This document shows positions 8,865 through 17,288 of a stretch of 64,000 bases of DNA, in pieces (within the stretch, counting starts at the first letter, position 1; each line of letters begins with the position of its first letter). The stretch is taken from assembly GCA_016187935.1 (NCBI GenBank), contig JACPIU010000014.1:62001-126000 (forward strand), in the 5' to 3' direction. Below the pieces are notes generated by a model, which worked only from the letters and a program-made list of their open reading frames with translations, was not told where the DNA came from and did not search any database. The DNA comes from Bdellovibrio sp. (lineage in GTDB: Bacteria; Bdellovibrionota; Bacteriovoracia; Bacteriovoracales; Bacteriovoracaceae). Both the position numbers and the translations under genes were made by a program.

Positions 8865-9771
8865 GTGTACGATCCGTGGTTGAATGTTCTGATATCGTTA
8901 AAAAGTCTTTTACCGCTGTGATGACGGCATCGGGAGCATCTTCCAAGACGTAATGGCCGGCATCTTCTAAGTAAAATGTTTTTGCTTTGGGCACCAATTT
9001 TAACCAACGTTCAAAAAAATGACGAGTAAAGCAAAAATCACGCCCACCCCAAATAAATAAAAAAGGTGCCGCAATCTGGGGTATGGAGCGCTCAATAGCA
9101 TTTAAAATTTGGCGAGTGGGGTGGTTAGTTTCCATGGGAATGTCTCGCACAAAAGCATGAACGCCGATTCTATCGCGGTAGCTCCCATAGGGCAAAAGAA
9201 GCCCTTTTTTTACCAGGTGATTCAAAGGACGCGTCACTGCCATGGAGGTTGCCGGCCAGGCAAAAAGATTGAATGCCCGTACCATGATGTTTCCCAGGAT
9301 TGGTAGACGACAGAGGGCTATTTGCCATGGAATGTTGGGGTCAACAAAGGCGGCGGTGTTCATCAAAATGATTTTGTTGATTCCCAGATGATGTTCAGGC
9401 GCCAATGTGGCCACACCTGTTGCGATAGCACCACCCCAGTCATGACCAATCAGCGTGCATTTTTTGATTCCCAGGTGATGAAGGAGTTCAAAAACATTTG
9501 TAATATGTTTTTCAAGCGAGAGTTCTTCATAGGATTGTGGACGATCGGATAAACCCATGCCTAGATTATCGATGGCGATCACCCGGTAATTTGATTTTAA
9601 CTGGGAGATGACTGCGCGATAGTAAAAGGACCAGGTGGGATTGCCATGCAAGGTCACAATGACGTCTCCTTGACCTTCATCTACGTAGGCCAGTCGCTTG
9701 CCGGAGGAGAGTTGGTGAGCATGGATTTGATAAGGAAACAAAATTTTTAGTTCTTGGGGAATGACCAGCAT
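8836..9771 (-). CDS. oleB: OleB-type beta-lactone decarboxylase (haloalkane dehalogenase-like alpha/beta hydrolase)
   Basis: The start at 9771 (311 residues) is chosen because GGAG lies 7 bases upstream; a longer open frame runs into oleA but has no such support. It is an alpha/beta hydrolase with the oxyanion motif HGNPTWS (residues 42-48), the nucleophile elbow GHDWGG with Asp111, and the late catalytic His in DAGHY. An Asp nucleophile with HGNPTSS-like flanks is the haloalkane-dehalogenase type shared by OleB. Known OleB removes CO2 from beta-lactones to leave a cis-olefin. It sits 14 bases after oleA and overlaps oleC. Confidence 0.9.
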   Translation of the reverse strand: MLVIPQELKILFPYQIHAHQLSSGKRLAYVDEGQGDVIVTLHGNPTWSFYYRAVISQLKSNYRVIAIDNLGMGLSDRPQSYEELSLEKHITNVFELLHHLGIKKCTLIGHDWGGAIATGVATLAPEHHLGINKIILMNTAAFVDPNIPWQIALCRLPILGNIMVRAFNLFAWPATSMAVTRPLNHLVKKGLLLPYGSYRDRIGVHAFVRDIPMETNHPTRQILNAIERSIPQIAAPFLFIWGGRDFCFTRHFFERWLKLVPKAKTFYLEDAGHYVLEDAPDAVITAVKDFLTISEHSTTDRTHESQFFVGK

Positions 9772-9785
9772 ATTATCTCCATTTC

Positions 9786-10811
9786 CTACCAAATGATTTC
9801 CAGAAAGGAACAACTTAATCCACTGCCAATACCCAGAAGACAGCATCGATGACCTTTTTGCAGACGACCACTCATGTTTAAATCCCATAAAGTCAAAGGC
9901 AAGGCGACGCTTCCGGTATTCCCAAATTGCGGATAAGTGCGATGCGTGGGGGTATTTTTCAATTCCAAAATATTCATAATTTTTTCTTCGTGGGCCACAC
10001 CCACTTGGTGTCCCAGGGCCCAATCTATATTTCTCCGTTCAAGCCGGGCCTGGTGCAAAAAATTTTGGAAGGTGATGGCCGCCAGTTCACATCCCGCATG
10101 CAGCAGGGCCTCGGAGTCGGTTTTCATATTGAGCGAGTCAGGAGTACCATCGCCTTGACAAAGATGGGCATGGCGTCCTTCCGTCATGGTGATCGAATTT
10201 TTTACCAAGTGAGGTGTGGAAGCAAGGTCCTTATGGGTGAGCACAAGCGCCACTCCGGCCGAGCCAATGGTTAAATTGGCCATAAGGCCTTTCAACTGTT
10301 CTTTGGTTAAATGAGGATTTTGATTAACTTGCTGAATGGTCTGAAATAAAAGTGGTCCGGAATTTTCGCCCGATACAATTAGGGCGGTTTTTATGGCACC
10401 GGCCTCGATCATTTGACCTGCCACTGAGATGGCATTGATGACACTTAAGCAGGCATTGGAGAGATCGAAGGCCATGCATTTAACATCAAGTCCTAAGTTT
10501 CCATGAATGTTCATGGCGGTGGAAGGTTCCAGTTGATCGCGGCAAACCGAGGCATTAATAAGAAGATCTATGGATGGCAGGTGTACTCGTGACAGTAATT
10601 TCTTTGCCGCCGTCGTGGCAATTTCTGAAGGTTTTGTACCGACTGGCCAATGGCCTCTTCGCTTAATTCCGGTAAAGAGTTCCAATCGCCCCACGCTCAC
10701 CTTGAGACGTTGATAGGTGGAGGCGATTTTTTCTTCCAGTTCTTCAGACGAAATGAAATCAGGAGGCAGAACGCACTCAATATCCAGCAGGGCGGTGTGG
10801 TTAAAGTTCAT
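9786..10811 (-). CDS. oleA: OleA-type thiolase-fold head-to-head condensing enzyme
   Basis: The 341-residue thiolase-fold protein matches OleA in length and active-site layout: Cys121 in DLSNACLS, His268 in GHQVG, Asn298 in FGNTGS, and Glu95 in RDQLEPS, the position of the glutamate that deprotonates the second substrate in OleA. Known OleA joins two fatty acyl-CoAs by a non-decarboxylative Claisen condensation to a 2-alkyl-3-ketoacid. KAS III (FabH) is the main alternative, but the oleBCD neighbours and the Glu favour OleA. It overlaps the upstream FAD oxidoreductase gene by 11 bases. Confidence 0.92.
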   Translation of the reverse strand: MNFNHTALLDIECVLPPDFISSEELEEKIASTYQRLKVSVGRLELFTGIKRRGHWPVGTKPSEIATTAAKKLLSRVHLPSIDLLINASVCRDQLEPSTAMNIHGNLGLDVKCMAFDLSNACLSVINAISVAGQMIEAGAIKTALIVSGENSGPLLFQTIQQVNQNPHLTKEQLKGLMANLTIGSAGVALVLTHKDLASTPHLVKNSITMTEGRHAHLCQGDGTPDSLNMKTDSEALLHAGCELAAITFQNFLHQARLERRNIDWALGHQVGVAHEEKIMNILELKNTPTHRTYPQFGNTGSVALPLTLWDLNMSGRLQKGHRCCLLGIGSGLSCSFLEIIW

Positions 10812-12207
10812 TGGGGACCTGCATTTGGTGAGAAGTTGGTTTAAAGAGATAGAGGTTGGCCATCGAGATTCCGCTCAACAAGGCCCCCACGACTCCAAGA
10901 AACCCCTGATCTGTTCCAATTAAAAATAAATTGGAGAAAGGAGTTGCGCCATTTTTAATTTTATGAGGGGAGCCATAGACCGCTCCGGCCTGATGGCCAG
11001 TGTATCGCTCTACCGTCAGCGGAGTGAAGACATCATGAAAGAGCAGTCTGGTGGCATCAACACCGTAATTTTTGCTCAAAAGGGCCAGCCCCGCCTCTTT
11101 CACATTTTCTTTTTCCTTTCGATAGGCCTGCGGGGATAAGTTTTTCCATAAATCATAGTTGGCCGGGTGAGTGATTCGAACAACCGTTTCCTTATACTCA
11201 CAATCGGTATAATTGTTTGGAAAGCAAATCACGGCACTTTCTTTATCAAAGAGCATTTCGGGCCGGTGATATTGTGCGCTGGCATGCCCGGAGTAAAAAG
11301 CAATAGTGGGCGATTGAGCCGCCGTTAGGGAATCGAAGACAAAAATGGCTTCGGTAAAAGACATCCTCCCGATAGGGGCGAGGGCGTTATTTTTTTTTGT
11401 AAGTTGCCATGTCTCGTTTTGGCCGACGGAGCTGAAAATCATGGTCGCCTGCCATGTTTCGCCATCTTTGAATTCTAGGGATTGAATGCAACTTTGGTTA
11501 TCATGATGGAGGGCCTTAACTTCTTTCTTGAAAAAAATTTCTCCACCCAGCATTTTGAAGCGCTCAAGCAAGAGATCAATAATCGTTCGCACGCCACCCA
11601 GAGGACGGGCGAATCCTTCCTGATAAATGGCCTTAAACATAATGGCAAATTGGCCAAAGTCCATGTCGTCTTCACAGGCAGAGCCATAGATCAACAGTGG
11701 CCACAGAAGCATCTCGATCAAATTTTGATTATTAAAAAAATGAGTCAGCTCTTGCCGGGTACTTATAAAGGGACGTTCAAGATCGGTTTCATTAAATTGC
11801 GATAAATATTCTATCAGGCCATGAAGCCCCCTGATTTCATCGGGAAACAGACGTTCCACAGATGTGATGAGATCCTGCTTATTGTTGGTAAAGTTTATCT
11901 CGCCAAAGGGAAATTGGATGCTTGAAAAGCGTTGCTCTTTTAATTGCAAGCGATCATAGGGAATACGCAGCTGTTTGCATATTTTTAACAGCGGACGATT
12001 TTTCTCGCCCAGTCTGGCGAAGTTGGTGAGAGCGTGCAGTCCTACATCAAACTGTCTTTTGCCCCTCTGATAATACGAGTTAAGTCCGCCGGCAATAGTG
12101 TGGCGTTCAACAATTGCAACATTTTCATGGCCCAACATTTTGGCGCGAATACCGGCCGCAAGGCCCGACATCCCGGCGCCAATGATGACAACATCAAATT
12201 GTGGCAT
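10801..12207 (-). CDS. CrtI/CrtISO/retinol-saturase-like FAD-dependent oxidoreductase
   Basis: A 468-residue flavoprotein. The dinucleotide-binding motif GAGMSGLAAG begins at residue 10, followed by VERHTIAGGLNS, and the C-terminus carries the FAD-contact segment LFLIGTDQGFLGVVGALLSG. These are features of the phytoene desaturase / carotenoid isomerase / retinol saturase group. The start at 12207 is taken over a longer frame because it lies just after the ACP stop and directly before the flavin motif; no strong ribosome site is visible, so coupling is likely. Placed between the ACP and oleA, it probably desaturates, saturates or isomerises an acyl chain of the ole product. That role is inference, and such a gene is not part of the minimal oleABCD set. 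Confidence 0.85.
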   Translation of the reverse strand: MPQFDVVIIGAGMSGLAAGIRAKMLGHENVAIVERHTIAGGLNSYYQRGKRQFDVGLHALTNFARLGEKNRPLLKICKQLRIPYDRLQLKEQRFSSIQFPFGEINFTNNKQDLITSVERLFPDEIRGLHGLIEYLSQFNETDLERPFISTRQELTHFFNNQNLIEMLLWPLLIYGSACEDDMDFGQFAIMFKAIYQEGFARPLGGVRTIIDLLLERFKMLGGEIFFKKEVKALHHDNQSCIQSLEFKDGETWQATMIFSSVGQNETWQLTKKNNALAPIGRMSFTEAIFVFDSLTAAQSPTIAFYSGHASAQYHRPEMLFDKESAVICFPNNYTDCEYKETVVRITHPANYDLWKNLSPQAYRKEKENVKEAGLALLSKNYGVDATRLLFHDVFTPLTVERYTGHQAGAVYGSPHKIKNGATPFSNLFLIGTDQGFLGVVGALLSGISMANLYLFKPTSHQMQVPNEL

Positions 12208-12211
12208 GGGG

Positions 12212-12460
12212 TTACTGTTTAAATTTTGGCGTGAGATAATCCACACAGCTCTTGAGGGTGGCCAATTTTGTGTAGTCTTCTTGAGGGACGTCGATTTTAT
12301 GGCGCTTTTTTAGTTCCATGACGATATCCAAAAAATCCATGGAATCTAAATCGAGCTGCTCACGCAAGGCCAGTTCATCATTGAGTCCTGTGACGTCCTG
12401 ATCCATGGCAATATCAGCAATGATCGCCAAAACGGCATCGCGCACTTGTACCTGAGTCAT
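12212..12460 (-). CDS. dedicated acyl carrier protein
   Basis: An 82-residue ACP starting at 12460, supported by GAGGAG upstream; a longer frame lacks such a site. The phosphopantetheine attachment motif is LDLDSMDFLD with Ser40, followed by the helix that docks ketosynthases. It lies 13 bases after the KAS gene and 4 bases before the FAD oxidoreductase start. The pairing with a KAS and separation from any complete fab cluster suggest it carries chains for this pathway rather than bulk fatty-acid synthesis. Confidence 0.92.
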   Translation of the reverse strand: MTQVQVRDAVLAIIADIAMDQDVTGLNDELALREQLDLDSMDFLDIVMELKKRHKIDVPQEDYTKLATLKSCVDYLTPKFKQ

Positions 12461-12473
12461 AATTTCTCCTCTT

Positions 12474-13709
12474 CTATAGGGTTTGATATTTTTTAACAAT
12501 TAAGGCCGAATTGATTCCCAGCATTCCAAAAGAATTGTTCAGAATGGTTTTTACTGATGCCTGCACGGGAGTATCTAAAACCAATGTGGGCAGGGCGCAT
12601 TTAGGGTCCAGTTCCTGGATGCCATGACAGCTATGCACCAATCCATCTTCAAAGCTTCCCAAATTTCCCGCCAGCTCTAAAGCGCCTGCGGCACCCATGG
12701 CATGGCCAATAAAACCTTTGGTACAGTTGATCTTTGTATTGGGAGAGGCGCCGAATAAACCACCTACAGCTTCGCATTCTTGGATATCGCCCATCTGGGT
12801 TCCAGTGGCATGCATGTTGACGATATCAATATCCGCCGGTGTCATATCTGCATGTTTCATTGCCTTGCTCATGCATTCCACTTGTCGTTCGGTTAAGGGC
12901 AGAACGAAATCGGCGGCATCCGAGTTGCAGTGATAACCGGCAATTTCAGCATAGATTGTGGCCCCGCGTTTTAAGGCATCGCTCAAGCGTTCCATGACAA
13001 AAATGGCCCCTCCTTCTGACACTACGATACCATTGCGATTTTTATCCAGCGGTCGTGTGGCCATGCTGGGATCATCATGGTGACCTAAGGCCCCTTGGCT
13101 GGCAAAGGCGGCAAAGATTCCGAAGGTTCCCGTACTCTCTGAAACACCGCCTGCCAAGGCCACATCAATTTCGCCTAAGGCCAGCATTTGAGCACCTTGG
13201 ATCGGCCCGAGATTTCCCGCCGCACAGGCGGCCCCGATGGTATAGTGGGGGCCGGTGATTTTTAAATTTAATGTAACTTCACCAGCAGGATTGTTCGCCA
13301 CAGTTCGAGGATTGTGATGATGGCTCCAGAGAGAAACATCCTTATTGTGCAGATTATAGAGTTCATGAATTTCATTTTCCGTTTCGACGTTGCCGTGTTC
13401 GGTGACACCGAGATAAACACCAATCCTAGAAGTATCCAGCGTGTCCATTTTCAAATCGGCATCTTTTAAGGCCTCATGGGCACAGTAAATGGCAATGGCG
13501 CCGGCGCGCGTGCCTCTTTTGCGCATCTTCTTGCTTTGATAGAGAGTTTCTTCGAAATTACAGCGTCCCATGGCCACTTTTCCCATGTGGCGAATTTCTT
13601 GATGGGTAATGCCTGATTTTCCGGCCAGTAGATTCTGGCGGAATTCATTAACACTATTACCTAAAGGGCAAGTAAGGCCAATCCCGGTAATGACAATTCG
13701 TTCCTTCAT
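12474..13709 (-). CDS. beta-ketoacyl-ACP synthase (KAS I/II type)
   Basis: A 411-residue ketosynthase of FabF length. The active-site Cys162 lies in GAACAAGN, His300 in NMHATGTQMGD, Lys331 in CTKGF and His336 in GHAMGAAGA, so the Cys-His-His set plus Lys is complete. The Ala/Cys flanks differ from the usual TACA, suggesting a specialised KAS like those in polyene or polyketide-like clusters. It elongates ACP-bound chains by decarboxylative condensation. AAGGAAG lies ahead of the start, and the regulator gene ends 2 bases upstream. Confidence 0.93.
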   Translation of the reverse strand: MKERIVITGIGLTCPLGNSVNEFRQNLLAGKSGITHQEIRHMGKVAMGRCNFEETLYQSKKMRKRGTRAGAIAIYCAHEALKDADLKMDTLDTSRIGVYLGVTEHGNVETENEIHELYNLHNKDVSLWSHHHNPRTVANNPAGEVTLNLKITGPHYTIGAACAAGNLGPIQGAQMLALGEIDVALAGGVSESTGTFGIFAAFASQGALGHHDDPSMATRPLDKNRNGIVVSEGGAIFVMERLSDALKRGATIYAEIAGYHCNSDAADFVLPLTERQVECMSKAMKHADMTPADIDIVNMHATGTQMGDIQECEAVGGLFGASPNTKINCTKGFIGHAMGAAGALELAGNLGSFEDGLVHSCHGIQELDPKCALPTLVLDTPVQASVKTILNNSFGMLGINSALIVKKYQTL

Positions 13710-13711
13710 AT

Positions 13712-14467
13712 TTACTTCCTTGTTTCCATTTGGGAGTTACGGAGAGTATGCCCAGCAACTCGCCCGATACCATCAATGAGTTTGTGGGCAATGCTATTTT
13801 TAGGAATGCTATTCGACATTTTTTTTGCTTGGGCGAGACCTTGAGTCAAGAGGTTTAAGGCCTTGGGGAATCTATGTACCAGTTCTGCATAAAAATCTTT
13901 CAAATCTAAATCCACCACTTCGATGACGAAATTCATGACCGCTTCAGCGATTTGGCAGGTTAAAATGATGGAGCGCAATCTCAGCACTCTCGGCCGCATT
14001 TCATCATCTCCCCGTTCTTTGGCGAGCGCCAAGAGACGTTCCGCCATCTTGCGAAAATCCACCACTTCTTTCTGTTCCCTTTTTCTAAAAACAGTAGCGG
14101 CGATGCTCAAGCTATCTTCTTTGGCCTGATGCAATCGTTGTCGCCGGGCCTCCTGCCCCGATATCCTTTGGGCCTCAGCACTAACAAAATTGTTCGTTGT
14201 GCCCAATTTCTGTCGGGTATCCCGAGAGGTGATGGTTTCTACCGCCCCAAAGTGGGTAAGGGAGCGGAGTGCATTACTAACAGCGCTTTGCGAAAGACCC
14301 AAGCGTTCTTCAATTTGCTCGCTCGTGAGAGGAGTATTAGAAAGAACCAGTAAACCGTAGACTGATCCTTCGATTCGCTTGAGGCCGATTTGTTCCAGAA
14401 AGTTCTCAAACTCCGGAAGATAGGCGAGAAATTCTTGGTTTTCATCCTTTTCACTGATGACCGACAT
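13712..14467 (-). CDS. GbsR/MarR-type winged-helix transcriptional regulator
   Basis: A 251-residue protein, first gene of the ole operon. The start at 14467 has AAGGA about 9 bases upstream; a GTG six bases earlier is closer to the site than normal. Residues about 25-95 form a winged helix-turn-helix with the recognition segment GLSQSAVSNALRSL, as in GbsR-like regulators. A long helical C-terminal region (residues 105-250) probably forms a dimer or ligand domain. It likely autoregulates the ole operon by binding the 14468-14600 intergenic region. The ligand is not evident. Confidence 0.82.
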   Translation of the reverse strand: MSVISEKDENQEFLAYLPEFENFLEQIGLKRIEGSVYGLLVLSNTPLTSEQIEERLGLSQSAVSNALRSLTHFGAVETITSRDTRQKLGTTNNFVSAEAQRISGQEARRQRLHQAKEDSLSIAATVFRKREQKEVVDFRKMAERLLALAKERGDDEMRPRVLRLRSIILTCQIAEAVMNFVIEVVDLDLKDFYAELVHRFPKALNLLTQGLAQAKKMSNSIPKNSIAHKLIDGIGRVAGHTLRNSQMETRK

Positions 14468-14600
14468 AACCACGATTCCTTTTGAGCAAAAATAGAAGGA
14501 TTCCGTTTATTACATTTATGAAATATTCGAGATACAGTAATGGAGGGCCTTAATTGTGTCTAGAGTAATTTTCTCAAAAAATCCAACTCAATGAAGTAAA

Positions 14601-15135
14601 TTAAAGAGTCAGGGTGAAATTGTCGGGCAAATGGAAGTCCGCTTTGGGGCCGGTATGCTGGAGGGCCCAGTAGCTCTTTTTCTCGCCCCCCTTTTCCTTG
14701 GTTTGGATTACTGCAGAAAGACCTGCCTTGAGTGGCCCATCGCTGTCATTGAAGAGTTTGAAAGACTTGGGGCGACTGAGCAAATTGGATATTGATTCTC
14801 TCAATGCCATCAAACTCCCTCATATCTCTGCGATAATCCGTAAAATGATAGGCATTCCAATCTCCATTTGGTGCAAAATTAAATTCCAAATACTGCGAGG
14901 AATGGGAGTCTTTGATAAAAAGCTCAAAACAAGTCATTTCCCACAGCCCATTCTGCCTAGCGGGAAGGCGGGAGTTATTTGTGTCAACCATTATGCTTTG
15001 CACGTCACCTGTGACCCGATACAAGGCATGAAGGCATAATTCCTTTTTGGTCACTATGCCATTCACGCTCATATTGGTCTGTCCCTTCTGGAAAGGGAAA
15101 AGCGCAAACCAAGGCCCAGGTTTTATCTCTTGCAT
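14601..15135 (-). pseudogene. DOMON-like protein gene interrupted by a frameshift
   Basis: Two adjacent minus-strand frames together make one DOMON-like protein. The N-terminal part (from ATG 15135) contains WEMTCFELFI and YLEFNFAPNGDWNAY; the C-terminal part contains YWALQHTGPKADFH. The frames join at a G-run at 14769-14772 (CCCC on the coding strand): removing one base restores a continuous protein through SPKSFKLFN. DOMON-like domains bind haem or sugars in related proteins, though the role of this stand-alone form is unclear. Either the gene is newly broken or the homopolymer length is a sequence error. The start lies one base after the slipin stop, so it belongs to that operon. Confidence 0.68.
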
Positions 15136-15136
15136 T

Positions 15137-15880
15137 CTAGTGTGAAACAAGTTTTGTTAAAAAATCGATGGGTAATGGGAAAAAAGTGGTTGATTTTCCT
15201 TCACCACTGGAAATTTCTTTCATGGTATCGAGATAGCGTAAGATGATGGCACTTTTGTTTTGATCGAGAATGCTGGCGGCTTCGGCCAATTTTTTGGCGG
15301 CGTCCAATTCACCTTGGGCGGAAATAATTTTGGCCCGCTTGTTCCTTTCGGCTTCGGCCTGTTTCGCCATGGCACGTTGCATTTCAATCGGTAAATCGAT
15401 GGCCTTGACTTCAACCGCACTCACCTTGATTCCCCAAGGGCCGGTTTGTTCATCTAAGATGTGTTGCAGTTTGACGTTGATGGTGTCCCTCTGTGAAAGA
15501 ATTTCATCCAATTCAAATTGTCCAATGACAGAACGAAGAGTGGTCTGGGCGATCTGACTGGTGGCATGACTAAAATCTTCCACCGTGATAATGGATTGTT
15601 CGGGATTTGAAACGCGGTAGTAGACAACGCCATTAACTTTTAAGGTCACGTTATCGCGCGTGATAATATCTTGCGATGGCACGTCCATGGTGACGGTTCT
15701 TAAATCAACTCGTACCATTTTTTCAATTCCAGGAATGAGAACAATCAGGCCAGGCCCGCGCACACCGGTGAAGCGTCCCAAGCGAAAAACTACCGCGCGT
15801 TCATATTCTTTAATTATTTTGAGAGTATTAAAAAGGAGAATGAAGAGAAGGATGAGAAACGGTAGTGATAGACCTAACAT
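15137..15880 (-). CDS. slipin / stomatin-like SPFH membrane protein
   Basis: A 247-residue SPFH-domain protein. One N-terminal hydrophobic segment (residues 2-18) is followed by [13 protein letters not shown], the SPFH core (residues 20-185), an Ala/Glu/Lys-rich coiled coil with [12 protein letters not shown], and a C-terminal helix. Such proteins oligomerise in the inner membrane and organise microdomains. The upstream NfeD gene is its classic operon partner, whose protease domain cleaves the hydrophobic C-terminus of stomatin-like proteins in archaeal examples. CAGGAG precedes the start. Confidence 0.94.
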   Translation of the reverse strand: MLGLSLPFLILLFILLFNTLKIIKEYERAVVFRLGRFTGVRGPGLIVLIPGIEKMVRVDLRTVTMDVPSQDIITRDNVTLKVNGVVYYRVSNPEQSIITVEDFSHATSQIAQTTLRSVIGQFELDEILSQRDTINVKLQHILDEQTGPWGIKVSAVEVKAIDLPIEMQRAMAKQAEAERNKRAKIISAQGELDAAKKLAEAASILDQNKSAIILRYLDTMKEISSGEGKSTTFFPLPIDFLTKLVSH

Positions 15881-15926
15881 GCTAAACTCCTGGTGACGGT
15901 TATTGCGGCAAATGGTAACAATTTAT

Positions 15927-17258
15927 TTAGAATTCCACAAACAGATCATCGGCCCTTTGGGATATGATTTTCACCTTATCACCGACTTTATGAGGATTTT
16001 GCGAAAGTCCATTCCAAATTTCACCATTGGCCTTTAGGGAATAACAAAAAAGACCTTCTGTTGTTTTATCTCGCACTTCTAAGATCACTCCTTCGGCCCC
16101 CCTTAGATCATTGAAGTGTGCGATGTGCTTCTTATTTTTTTTCCAATCTCGAAAGAGAAAATATCCCATCAGCGCCAGGAAACTCCCTATTGCCAATGCG
16201 ATACTGAGAATGACTCCTGTTCCCAGTTGAATATAAGCATTATCAGTGCGAAAGAGAAAAAGGGAGCCGGTGATCAACGCGGCCAATCCAGCAATCGAGA
16301 GAAGGCCATAACTGGTGATCCAAATTTCCAGTAGAAATAAAATAAAACTAAGCAAAATAAGTCCCATGCCACCCCAGTTTACTGGAAGCACTTGAAATCC
16401 GATGGCGGCGAACAATAAGAAAATTGCTCCAATACTGCCGGCCAAAAAACCACCTGGCGCCTGCATTTCAAAGTACAGCAAGGCCATGCCTAAAATAAAT
16501 AAAATATAGGCCAGTTGCGGATTGGCCAGGATATTGAGTAGTTTTTGTCCGAAGTCCATCTCATATTTCGTGATGACCGGGTCTGTTGCTTCGAGGATGA
16601 ATTTTTTGCCCTGGATTTCTATGGAACGTTTATTCAGCGCCAGGCACAATTCTTTTATCGAATTAGTGATGCCGTCGATCAGGCCATTTTTTTTTGCTTC
16701 ACTGGCAGGGAAGGAAGATGCCTCGGAAACCATTTTGGCAAAAAGTTGCGAGTTGCGATGGCGGGCGGTTGCCAATCCTTCCACCAGGGCCACCAAATCA
16801 TTGACGGCCTTGCTGCGCAAATCTTTTGAATCGAGATCTTTACCCAGTTCCACTGGTGTGGCCGCGCCGATGTTGGTGCCGTCAGACATAAATAGTAAAT
16901 GGGCCCCACTGGCAATGATGGCCCCGGCCGAGGTGGCGGACGCTCCTTCAGGTGTGACCCAAATAACGATGGGTAACTCCGAGCGACCAATCAAGGTCAG
17001 AATATCTTTGGTGGTACTGATCAAACCGCCGGGAGTGTTTATTTTTATGAGAATTAATTCATGAGAATCGTTATGGGCAACTTTAAAGGCGTTGTCGAGG
17101 TAGTTGAGAGTGGCAGGATTGATGCTGCTATTTATTTCCAATTCCAAAATACGTTTTATTTCCAAGATGCGTTCCCCCTCTGAAGAGAGTAGAGCAGGTG
17201 GAGACAACAGATTCCACAAGGCGAGAACAAGGTAGACGAAAGCGGATAAGTTCCTCAT
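15927..17258 (-). CDS. NfeD-family membrane serine protease (long form)
   Basis: A 443-residue long-form NfeD. An N-terminal signal/TM segment is followed by a ClpP-like serine protease domain (about residues 35-230) with TPGG near residue 77 and the nucleophile region EGASATSAGAIIASG; the likely Ser is near 108-110, with Lys151 as a plausible base. Four or five TM helices span residues about 240-370, and a C-terminal OB-fold (NfeDC) domain closes the protein. It sits 46 bases before the slipin gene in one operon, the standard STOPP arrangement, and is divergent from the guanine deaminase-like gene with only 27 bases between. Confidence 0.94.
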   Translation of the reverse strand: MRNLSAFVYLVLALWNLLSPPALLSSEGERILEIKRILELEINSSINPATLNYLDNAFKVAHNDSHELILIKINTPGGLISTTKDILTLIGRSELPIVIWVTPEGASATSAGAIIASGAHLLFMSDGTNIGAATPVELGKDLDSKDLRSKAVNDLVALVEGLATARHRNSQLFAKMVSEASSFPASEAKKNGLIDGITNSIKELCLALNKRSIEIQGKKFILEATDPVITKYEMDFGQKLLNILANPQLAYILFILGMALLYFEMQAPGGFLAGSIGAIFLLFAAIGFQVLPVNWGGMGLILLSFILFLLEIWITSYGLLSIAGLAALITGSLFLFRTDNAYIQLGTGVILSIALAIGSFLALMGYFLFRDWKKNKKHIAHFNDLRGAEGVILEVRDKTTEGLFCYSLKANGEIWNGLSQNPHKVGDKVKIISQRADDLFVEF

Positions 17259-17288
17259 AATAATATTTTCCTAAGGAGTAATCTTATG
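17256..17288. promoter_or_regulatory. 27-bp divergent spacer with a shared ribosome-binding palindrome
   Basis: The start codons of nfeD (minus, 17258) and the guanine deaminase-like gene (plus, 17286) are 27 bases apart. CCTAAGG at 17270-17276 is a near-palindrome: the plus strand reads AAGGAG ahead of one gene, and the minus strand reads TTAGGA ahead of the other. There is no room for two promoters here, so promoters probably lie inside the opposite coding sequences. Confidence 0.55.

Noticed and set aside
9772-10023. Extended N-terminus of the oleB frame running into oleA
   Set aside because: The upstream 84 codons overlap oleA almost completely, are not hydrolase-like, and a good ribosome site precedes the internal ATG at 9771.
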